A stretch of 64,000 bases of DNA from contig NZ_FQWC01000006.1 of NCBI RefSeq assembly GCF_900129555.1, positions 62,001 through 126,000 on the forward strand, in the 5' to 3' direction. The position numbers and the translations under genes were made by a program. The notes under the pieces were generated by a model. It saw only the letters and a list, made by a program, of their open reading frames with translations. It was not told the DNA's origin and made no database searches. Source of the DNA: Flavobacterium defluvii (GTDB lineage: Bacteria > Bacteroidota > Bacteroidia > Flavobacteriales > Flavobacteriaceae). Of the stretch, positions 15,691 to 23,198 are shown one piece after another. The first letter of the stretch is position 1. Each line of letters begins with the position of its first letter.

Positions 15691-18123
15691 ATGAATTATT
15701 CACATGCGAGCTTTAAACAAGTCCTTACCAAAATTTGTTTATTGTTATTATTAAGCTGTAATGTCTTTGCACAGCAAAACTTAGGTAAAATAAAAGGAGT
15801 AATTACTACATCTGACGGAGAATTAGCCGTTGGAGTTAACATCATCCTTAAAAATTCAAAATACGGCACAATCACTAACGAAGACGGAGCTTTTGAATTT
15901 AACCGAATAAAACCAAATATTTACACGCTGCAAGTTTCGTTAACCGGATATGAAACATTAGAAAAACAAATAAATGTAACTGCTAATGAAACAACTTCCC
16001 TAAATCTTAAATTGACCGTTTCGAACAAACAATTAAAAGAAGTTATCATTACGGGCAGCAGAGGAAAAGATTTTCCAAAACAAAGTACATATGTATCTAA
16101 ACTTCCACTTAAAAACATTGAAAATCCACAAGTTTACAACATAGTTTCATCAGAATTGATGAAAGAGCAAGCCATTACCAATTATGAAGATGCTTTGAAA
16201 AATGTTCCCGGGATTCAGAAATTATGGGAATCTACAGGACGCGGCGGCGATGGAGGTTCTTATTATTCGCTTCGTGGTTTTGAAGTTCAGGCAAATATCG
16301 TAAACGGACTACCGGGTTTAACAAACGGAACATTAGATCCTGTAAATATCGAGCGTATTGAAGTTATAAAAGGACCATCCGGAACTTTATTTGGAAGCAG
16401 TCTGGTTAGTTACGGAGGACTAATTAATACGGTTACCAAAAAACCTTACGAAGGGTTTGGAGGTGAGATTTCTTATCTTACCGGAAGCTTTGGTCTTAAC
16501 AGGGCTACGGCTGATATCAATACACCTCTGGATGATAATAAAAACATTTTATTTAGGGTTAATTCGTCTTTTCAAACTGAGAACAGTTTTCAGGATGCCG
16601 GTTTTCGAACTTCTTATTTTATAGCTCCAACTCTTTCTTATAAAGTAAATGAGAGACTTTCTTTTTTACTTAATACAGAATTTATGCAGGAAGAAAAAAC
16701 AACACCTTCAATGTTGTTTTTAGGAAGAGATACACCTTTGCAATATGCTAATTTGGCGGAGTTAAATTACAATACCAATTTATCATTTTACAGTAATGAC
16801 TTATCGATAAAAAATCCACGGTTCAATTTACAGGCACATATGAATTATAAGATTTCATCAAATTGGAATTCACAAACTGTGTTTTTAAGAGGAACTTCTA
16901 AATCAAACGGTTATTACTCTTATATTTATGATAATGAAGATGGAAACAAGGATTTTGGATTTTGGATTACCAAAGAAAAATCCCAGACTGCCACTACAGA
17001 TATTCAGCAGAATTTTACCGGCGATTTTAAAATTGGTCGTATGAGAAATCGTATTGTAATTGGTTTTGATTATTTTAAAAGAGATGTAACTTTTGGAGGT
17101 ACCGGTTATGCAAAAATTTATAATATTACCGCACAAGGAGAAATCAGACAATTTGATGATCTTAATCCAAATTATTTAACGGTAAAATCTGTAGATATGG
17201 CTCTTGCTGCAGAACCCGGACCTGATTATCATTCTAAAGATGCGACTTACAGTGCTTATGCCTCAGATGTATTGAATATCACTCGTTCTTTATTAGCGAT
17301 GGCTAGCTTAAGAGTTGATTATTTTGATACCGAAGGAAATATTAAAACTGCTGATGATAATTATAACCAAACGGCTTTATCACCAAAATTTGGACTTGTT
17401 TATCAGCCTGTTAAAGATCATTTATCTGTTTTTGCAAATTATATGAACGGATTTAGAAATATTGCCCCTTCGGCTATATACGATGATGATGGCAATTTTA
17501 TCAAATCTCAAACTTTTAAACCTGAGCACGCTAATCAGTTAGAAACTGGAATCAAAACTGATTTATTTTCAGATAAATTAACAGCTACAGCAAGTGTTTA
17601 TATTATTAATGTAGCCAATTTAGTGACAAGCAACCCAATGTACAGTGCACAAGGCGGCGAAGCGAGAAGCAAAGGTTTTGAATTTGATTTGAATACTGCG
17701 CCTGTAAAAGGCTTAAGTATTATTGCCGGATACAGTTACAATGACAGTAAAATTACAAAAGGAGATCAGGGAAATGTTTGGTTAGATCAAGGACAAAGAC
17801 CTTTCTGGGCCGGGCCAAAAAACTTAGTAAACCTTTGGTCAAGTTATAAATTCAGCGAAGGAGTTTTGGAAAATTTCGGTCTTGGTTTTGGAGGAAATTA
17901 TGCCAGCGACAATGCTATTTTGGATAGTTCTGTAACCGGAAAATTTATTCTTCCGGCATATACTGTAATCAATGGTTCGATTTTTTATAATTCAAATAAG
18001 TTTCGTGCAGCTGTAAATGTAAACAATATCGCAAACAAAGATTATTTTAATGGAGGATGGTCTACAATTAATCCGCAGAAACCAAGAAATGTATTATTGC
18101 GTTTTTCTTATAAATTCTATTGA
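15691..18123 (+). CDS. TonB-dependent siderophore-type receptor with N-terminal CarboxypepD_reg-like domain
   Basis: An 810-residue outer-membrane receptor. A signal peptide ending near residue 27 (NVFA before Gln) is followed by a CarboxypepD_reg-like domain (about 35-115: GKIKGVITTSDGELAVGVNI), as is typical of Bacteroidetes receptors. The plug domain follows (about 135-250; VPGIQKLWESTGRGG, LRGFEVQ, IERIEVIKGPSGTLFG), then a 22-strand barrel ending in an aromatic residue (RFSYKFY). The plug sequence suits siderophore-type (FhuA-like) receptors, so the cargo is probably a ferric complex, but metal or cobalamin transport is not excluded. It has its own promoter and terminator and is the first of three outer-membrane or exported genes in a row on this strand. 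Confidence 0.9.
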   Translation: MNYSHASFKQVLTKICLLLLLSCNVFAQQNLGKIKGVITTSDGELAVGVNIILKNSKYGTITNEDGAFEFNRIKPNIYTLQVSLTGYETLEKQINVTANETTSLNLKLTVSNKQLKEVIITGSRGKDFPKQSTYVSKLPLKNIENPQVYNIVSSELMKEQAITNYEDALKNVPGIQKLWESTGRGGDGGSYYSLRGFEVQANIVNGLPGLTNGTLDPVNIERIEVIKGPSGTLFGSSLVSYGGLINTVTKKPYEGFGGEISYLTGSFGLNRATADINTPLDDNKNILFRVNSSFQTENSFQDAGFRTSYFIAPTLSYKVNERLSFLLNTEFMQEEKTTPSMLFLGRDTPLQYANLAELNYNTNLSFYSNDLSIKNPRFNLQAHMNYKISSNWNSQTVFLRGTSKSNGYYSYIYDNEDGNKDFGFWITKEKSQTATTDIQQNFTGDFKIGRMRNRIVIGFDYFKRDVTFGGTGYAKIYNITAQGEIRQFDDLNPNYLTVKSVDMALAAEPGPDYHSKDATYSAYASDVLNITRSLLAMASLRVDYFDTEGNIKTADDNYNQTALSPKFGLVYQPVKDHLSVFANYMNGFRNIAPSAIYDDDGNFIKSQTFKPEHANQLETGIKTDLFSDKLTATASVYIINVANLVTSNPMYSAQGGEARSKGFEFDLNTAPVKGLSIIAGYSYNDSKITKGDQGNVWLDQGQRPFWAGPKNLVNLWSSYKFSEGVLENFGLGFGGNYASDNAILDSSVTGKFILPAYTVINGSIFYNSNKFRAAVNVNNIANKDYFNGGWSTINPQKPRNVLLRFSYKFY

Positions 18124-18156
18124 TAACTGACAAAAAACAAATCACATTAAATTTAC

Positions 18157-18188
18157 AAGCCCCGTTCATAAATGACAGGGCTTTTTTT
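18157..18188 (+). terminator. Hairpin terminator after the first receptor
   Basis: AAGCCC / GGGCTT and TCAT / ATGA stems with a small internal bulge, followed by a seven-base T-run. Confidence 0.8.
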
Positions 18189-18251
18189 ATTTATAAAATA
18201 CGACTTTATAATATTTTAAAATTTATTATCAATAATTAATCTAAATAAGCA

Positions 18252-18281
18252 TTGTGTAACAAATTTTAAACATTACATTTG
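18252..18281 (+). promoter_or_regulatory. Promoter of the DUF4198 gene
   Basis: TTG at 18252-18254, a 19-base spacer and TACATTTG at 18274-18281. The start codon is 79 bases further on. Confidence 0.6.
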
Positions 18282-18360
18282 CTTTACAAAAAAACTATTC
18301 ATTAAAATTCTGCGTTTTATCAGGATTTTTTCAATATTAATCTTAAATCTCATCATCATC

Positions 18361-19086
18361 ATGAAATCAAAAACTTTCAAATTAATAACGTTTGCTTTTT
18401 TAATGTTTTTTGCTGCACCTCAGCTTTTTGCACACGCTCTCTGGATTGAAACTAAAGCAGTTGGAACAAAAGGTAAAGCACAGGAAATTTCAGTTTATTT
18501 TGGAGAATTTTCAGAAAACGATATTACAAAAGCTGATAAATGGTTTTCAGATTTAAAAGATTTCTCATTGGTAGTAATTTCTCCTTCAAAAAAAGAAACA
18601 AAACTTACTTCTAAAGCTTTAGAAAATAAATATCAGGCATTTTTTACTCCAGATGAAGACGGTGTTTACACAATTGTAATGCAGCATACGGTAAAAGATG
18701 TTTACGGAACTATGAAATTAGATTACAACTCAAGTGCAACTGTAGTTGTAGGAAATAAAAATGCTGGAAACAGTATTGCAGCGAATACAAATAAAATTGC
18801 TGTTTTCTCAGAAAATGCAGATGCTGCCAAAAAAGACTCTAAAATTACAGGAGTTGCCTCTTATGAAGGTGCTATTGCCAAAGAAACTAAAATTAAAGTA
18901 ATTGCTCCAAACGGATGGGAAAAAGAATTGTGGACAAATGAAAAAGGTGAATTTTCTTTTACTCCAATCTGGTCCGGAAATTATATGGTAGAATATGCTC
19001 ATACTGATAAATCGTCTGGTGAACACAACGGAAAAAAATATGACGAAATCTGGAAAATGGCTACTTATCAAATTGTAGTAAAATAA
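18361..19086 (+). CDS. DUF4198 exported protein
   Basis: 241 residues. A signal peptide of about 23 residues (PQLFA before HALWIE) precedes the typical DUF4198 start HALWIETKA. The family is exported and often found near metal-uptake genes; some members are linked to nickel or cobalt transport, with the N-terminal His after cleavage proposed as a ligand. Here it lies between two TonB-dependent receptors, which supports a role in metal or metal-complex uptake, although each gene has its own promoter and terminator. The second half (about 165-200: ITGVASYEGAIAKETKIKV) resembles a carboxypeptidase-regulatory-like beta-sandwich. Soluble periplasmic location is inferred. Confidence 0.8.
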   Translation: MKSKTFKLITFAFLMFFAAPQLFAHALWIETKAVGTKGKAQEISVYFGEFSENDITKADKWFSDLKDFSLVVISPSKKETKLTSKALENKYQAFFTPDEDGVYTIVMQHTVKDVYGTMKLDYNSSATVVVGNKNAGNSIAANTNKIAVFSENADAAKKDSKITGVASYEGAIAKETKIKVIAPNGWEKELWTNEKGEFSFTPIWSGNYMVEYAHTDKSSGEHNGKKYDEIWKMATYQIVVK

Positions 19087-19105
19087 TTTTTATCTTTTTC
19101 TTTAT

Positions 19106-19136
19106 AAAAACCCTGTTCAATAGAGCAGGGTTTTTT
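19106..19136 (+). terminator. Hairpin terminator after the DUF4198 gene
   Basis: CCCTG / CAGGG stem extended by A/T pairing on both sides, ending in a T-run. Confidence 0.85.
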
Positions 19137-19250
19137 ATTTATACATAAAATAAATGTTACAAATTACATCTTAAGCTAATCTTAAGAAAAAATTAATCAA
19201 ATTTTAAAAAATAAAAACGCCTCATAATTTTATGTTAAGGTTTCTGTATT

Positions 19251-19258
19251 TATATTTG
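19251..19258 (+). promoter_or_regulatory. Candidate -7 element (TATATTTG) of the second receptor
   Basis: A perfect TAnnTTTG, 37 bases before the ATG at 19295. The -33 element is not clear. Confidence 0.45.
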
Positions 19259-19294
19259 CACTCAAATAATTTTTATTGAATCTAAATAAATACC

Positions 19295-21601
19295 ATGAAG
19301 TATAATTTACTATTTGCACTAGGACTATTAAGTTTTGCCTCTTATAGCCAAAGTTATCCAAATTCAGAATCAGCATCTGCTGTTAGTGATACCGTAAAAA
19401 ATAAAAAGGGAGAAATTCTTAATGAGGTTTTAATTACAGCAAATAAGCCTAAAAAACCAATTGAAGCTGCGCGTTCGGGAATTAAAGTAATGGACTTACC
19501 TCAAAGTGTTCAAATCATTGGAAGTGAAATAATAGAACAGCAGCAAGCAATCAGATTAAGCGAAGTAGTAAAAAATTTAAATGGTGTTTATGTAGGATCT
19601 GCCCGTGGTGGTGCCCAGGAATCTTTCTTTTCGAGAGGTTATGATATGAGTGCCAATAATATGTTTAAAAATGGATTTCGCTACAATGCGGGTTCTATAC
19701 CTGAAGTTTCTTCTTTAGAAAAAGTGGAATTCCTAAAAGGAGGTTCAGCTCTATTATATGGAAATGTTGCTCCAGGAGGAATTATGAATTTAGTTACCAA
19801 AACACCTAAATTTACACACGGTGGTGAAGTATCTATGCAAATGGGAAGTTATTCTTATTACAAACCTTCTATTGACTTTTACGGTCCTTTAAATAAATCT
19901 ATTGCATACCGCTTTACAGGATCTTATGAAAACTCTGAAAGTTTTAGGGATTTTGTAAAAAACGAACGTATTTATGTTAATCCTTCGTTTTTATTTCATC
20001 TGTCAGATAAAACTCAAATTACATTACAAGGAGATTATTTAAGCGCCGACTGGACTCCGGATTTTGGTACCGGAATCTACGGAAAAACAATTTTAGATCT
20101 TCCTCGCAACGAGTTCTTCGGAGCACTTTGGTCGACTGCAAATACTAAATCTTCCAGCGCTTCTATGTTATTTAACCATGACTTCAATAAAAACTGGAAA
20201 TTAAATTTCAATTCTTCTTACCAATATTATAGAAGAACACAAACCTCAACTGCACAATTAAGTACAATTGATGCTAATGGAAACTGGAAACGCGGTTTAA
20301 CCAGATCGGATGCTGCTGAAAATATTTTTGGCGACCAGTTAAGTTTACAGGGAACTTTTAATACCGGAACGATAAAACACCAGATATTTACCGGAGTTGA
20401 TTATGAGAACTCTATTGCCCCTATTTATACTTTTGGATTTTATGCTCCCGGAAAACCTGCTGACCTTTTAACAACAGAGGCTACCGCTATAAACTTATAT
20501 ACTTACGACTATAGTACACAAAGTACTGTTATTCCTTACCCAACAAGAATTACTCAGTTAGCAAATACAGAAACACAACGTTTTGGAGCCTATTTTCAAG
20601 ATTTAGTTTCAATAAATAAATATATAAAAGTTCTGGCGGGATTACGCTGGTCATGGCAAGAAAGCGAAGCTACCACTACAAAAGAAGTTATAGAAAAAAA
20701 GAATAATGTAAATGTCATAACTACTGCTTACGAAAATGCAATACCGGTAACCGGACCTAAAGCCATTAACAAAGCTTTTTCGCCTAAGGCTGGATTGGTA
20801 GTGCAGCCGACTAAAGATTTATCTTTGTTTGCAAGTTATTCTAACTCTTTTACTCCAAATACAGGAACAACTGTCGATTCAAAACCTTTAGATCCGTCTA
20901 TTATTGATCAATATGAAGTTGGTGTTAAAAAAGATTTCTGGAGAGGTCTTTTGAGTACAAACGTAACTGTATATCAAATTACAAATAACAATCTGGCACA
21001 AACTGCCCAATACTTAGCAGACGGTGTAACACAAAATGCCAACACTTCGATTAAAGAATTAGTTGGAGCTACAAAAGGAAAAGGAATTGAAATTGATATT
21101 ACAGCAAACCCTCTGGAAGGATTAAACATTATGGCTGGTTATAGTTTTAACGAAACTAAAGTATCAAAATCATCAGGAACTAATGGAAGTCTTGTTGTTG
21201 GAGATGTTTTAGCAAGAACACCAAGAAATACTGCCAACTTAAGCTTTTTCTACAAATTGCCTAATGGCTTATTTAAAGGAGTAACTTTTGGAGCTATTGG
21301 AAATTATATTGGTAATCGTACCGGAGGATGGAACGATGATTATGTCTGGACAGCAGTTACTCCAACCCCAACTAATCCTAAGCCAGATCCAGCTTATACT
21401 ATAACTATTAGAGATCGTGATATTCCATTAGAAGGATACGTTACAGTGGATGCTTCTCTTGGTTATGAATGGAAAAAAATCTCCATCTTATGCCGATTAT
21501 CTAACATTACAAACGAATTAAATTATACGGTACACGAAAATTACAGCGTAAACCCAATTGCACCACGTCAGGTAATGGCAACTTTACGTTACAGATTATA
21601 A
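19295..21601 (+). CDS. TonB-dependent siderophore-type receptor
   Basis: A 768-residue outer-membrane receptor. Signal peptide of about 18 residues (SFASYSQ). There is no CarboxypepD_reg domain, unlike the receptor at 15691. The plug (about 55-170) has MDLPQSVQIIGSEII, the classic siderophore-receptor block, then FSRGYDM and LEKVEFLKGGSALLYG. The barrel ends in RQVMATLRYRL. Ferric siderophore uptake is likely from the plug sequence; the siderophore is unknown. With the other receptor and the DUF4198 protein it forms a metal-acquisition neighbourhood, but no ABC transporter, reductase or TonB gene lies in the window. Confidence 0.9.
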   Translation: MKYNLLFALGLLSFASYSQSYPNSESASAVSDTVKNKKGEILNEVLITANKPKKPIEAARSGIKVMDLPQSVQIIGSEIIEQQQAIRLSEVVKNLNGVYVGSARGGAQESFFSRGYDMSANNMFKNGFRYNAGSIPEVSSLEKVEFLKGGSALLYGNVAPGGIMNLVTKTPKFTHGGEVSMQMGSYSYYKPSIDFYGPLNKSIAYRFTGSYENSESFRDFVKNERIYVNPSFLFHLSDKTQITLQGDYLSADWTPDFGTGIYGKTILDLPRNEFFGALWSTANTKSSSASMLFNHDFNKNWKLNFNSSYQYYRRTQTSTAQLSTIDANGNWKRGLTRSDAAENIFGDQLSLQGTFNTGTIKHQIFTGVDYENSIAPIYTFGFYAPGKPADLLTTEATAINLYTYDYSTQSTVIPYPTRITQLANTETQRFGAYFQDLVSINKYIKVLAGLRWSWQESEATTTKEVIEKKNNVNVITTAYENAIPVTGPKAINKAFSPKAGLVVQPTKDLSLFASYSNSFTPNTGTTVDSKPLDPSIIDQYEVGVKKDFWRGLLSTNVTVYQITNNNLAQTAQYLADGVTQNANTSIKELVGATKGKGIEIDITANPLEGLNIMAGYSFNETKVSKSSGTNGSLVVGDVLARTPRNTANLSFFYKLPNGLFKGVTFGAIGNYIGNRTGGWNDDYVWTAVTPTPTNPKPDPAYTITIRDRDIPLEGYVTVDASLGYEWKKISILCRLSNITNELNYTVHENYSVNPIAPRQVMATLRYRL

Positions 21602-21665
21602 ATTTTGAATTAGATTTTCTTTTCGGGGTTTTCTGGAATTCAGAATTAAAATACTTTCGAAAATT

Positions 21666-21696
21666 AAAACCTCATCTTGCAAAAGGTGAGGTTTTA
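21666..21696 (+). terminator. Hairpin terminator after the second receptor
   Basis: AAAACCTCA / TGAGGTTTT stem with a loop of about 13 bases. Confidence 0.75.
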
Positions 21697-21768
21697 TTAT
21701 TTTATCAAAATGTTATGCTTTAATAAGTACTTTTGTCTTCACACAACTTTTAACCATAAATCCCAAAT

Positions 21769-23085
21769 ATGTCTGATTCCGCCAAAAACCAATTAAAGAA
21801 AAGTTTAGGTCTAAGTTTTAATATTGCCGTACTAATTGGCGGAACCATCGGTGTTGGTATTTTACGCACCCCGGGAAACATTGCCGAAATGCTAAACAAT
21901 TACTGGCTTATTCTAGCATCATGGATTTTTGGCGGCTTGTATGTGTTGCTTGGCGCAAATTCGTATTCAGAATTGGCAACAATGCTCCCAAAAGCCGGAG
22001 GATCGTATAATTATATCAAAAGAGCATTTGGCGAATATGCCGGCTTTCTTTCGGGCTGGTTTGATTACATTACAAATGCTATTCCGCCCGCTTTTTACTG
22101 CATAGTAATCAGCGAATACATGATTATTTTATTTCCTGCACTGGCAAATTATTCAACTGTGATGGCAGTTTCATTATTGGCTGCTTTTGTTTTACTGCAT
22201 TTGAGTGGTGTAAAAAATGGAAGTGTGATTCAGCAGATTACCAGTTTATTAAAAGTAATTTGTTTTGTGGCTTTAGTTGTAGCGTGCTTTATGTATACTG
22301 GCGTAAAAGTTCCTGCAGTTAAAACAGACAATTCTGTTTTTCAAATAGGTTTAGTATTCGGATTTTTTAAATCATTGCAGTTAATCATCGGAACTTATAA
22401 TGGCTGGAACGCTGTTTGTTTTTTTGCCGAAGAAAATGAAAACCCAAACAAAAACATTCCGAAATCTTTATACAGTGGTGTTCTCCTTGTAGTGGCTATT
22501 TATGTTTTGGTAAATGCTGCTTTTTTTCATGTTCTGCCAATCGAAACTTTAGCAAAATCTAATTTAGCTGCCGCAGATGTTGCCAAGGTTTTATTCGGAG
22601 AAAACGGTGCTGTAATTGTTACTGTAATTTCGATTTTTTCTTTAATCAGTATTCTAAACGCATTTATGATGATTCCGCCAAGAATTCTTTACGGATTAAG
22701 CCGTGACGGATTTTTTATAAAAGAAGGAACTCAAGTAAATAAAGGCGGAACTCCAATTGTGGCACTTTTGGTTTCGTCACTTTTCAGCCTGCTTTTAATA
22801 ATCTTCGTTGGTTCTTTTGAAGCTTTATTTTCTTTTGCTGCTTTTATCTCCATTATTGTTTGGGGACTCGCCTATTTTTCGCTTTTAAAACTGAGAAATA
22901 CTGAACCGAATTTACCAAGACCTTATCGTTCTTTTTGGTATCCGTGGACCACTATAATTGCCATTATTGCTTCTATAGCTTTATTTATTGGATTTATTTT
23001 CAGTGACCAAACCAGTTTTATAATTATTATTGGAATTACTGTTGTTTCTTATCCTTTATTTTGGATTTTGAAGAAGAGAAGATAG
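21769..23085 (+). CDS. APC family amino acid permease
   Basis: 438 residues with about 12 membrane helices. The N-terminal block FNIAVLIGGTIGVGILRTPG (17-36) is the APC-family helix-1 motif with its unwound G-x-G substrate site. AGGSYNYIKRAFGEYAGFLSGW follows at about 76-97, the family's helix-3 region. The substrate is probably an amino acid, but the sequence does not reveal which. Inner membrane, monocistronic. A TACTTTTG element at 21728-21735 is a possible -7 site. It ends convergent to valS, with a repeat half element and a hairpin between. Confidence 0.88.
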   Translation: MSDSAKNQLKKSLGLSFNIAVLIGGTIGVGILRTPGNIAEMLNNYWLILASWIFGGLYVLLGANSYSELATMLPKAGGSYNYIKRAFGEYAGFLSGWFDYITNAIPPAFYCIVISEYMIILFPALANYSTVMAVSLLAAFVLLHLSGVKNGSVIQQITSLLKVICFVALVVACFMYTGVKVPAVKTDNSVFQIGLVFGFFKSLQLIIGTYNGWNAVCFFAEENENPNKNIPKSLYSGVLLVVAIYVLVNAAFFHVLPIETLAKSNLAAADVAKVLFGENGAVIVTVISIFSLISILNAFMMIPPRILYGLSRDGFFIKEGTQVNKGGTPIVALLVSSLFSLLLIIFVGSFEALFSFAAFISIIVWGLAYFSLLKLRNTEPNLPRPYRSFWYPWTTIIAIIASIALFIGFIFSDQTSFIIIIGITVVSYPLFWILKKRR

Positions 23086-23092
23086 TATTTTT

Positions 23093-23116
23093 TGTCATTC
23101 CGAGGAACGAGGAATC
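23093..23116. repeat. Half copy of the TGTCATTTCGA repeat
   Basis: TGTCATTCCGAGGAACGAGG and four more bases, with two changes relative to the perfect arm at 6044-6067. It lies 8 bases after the permease stop. Confidence 0.75.
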
Positions 23117-23136
23117 AGAAGAGTCCTAAAACATAA

Positions 23137-23168
23137 AAACCCGACAGGTTTTGAAACCTATCGGGTTT
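23137..23168. terminator. Bidirectional terminator between the permease and valS
   Basis: AAACCCGA-CAGGTTT / AAACCTATCGGGTTT form a long stem of about 14 pairs with one mismatch. It lies between convergent genes and can serve both. The CCCGACAGGTTT sequence may also be a copy of an interspersed repeat. Confidence 0.8.
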
Positions 23169-23198
23169 AATTTTATAGATTAATCAAAAATCTGATTC

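Noticed and set aside
15466..21768. Riboswitch (cobalamin, TPP or similar) before the receptor genes
   Set aside because: Leaders are short after the predicted promoters and no conserved riboswitch core was recognised.
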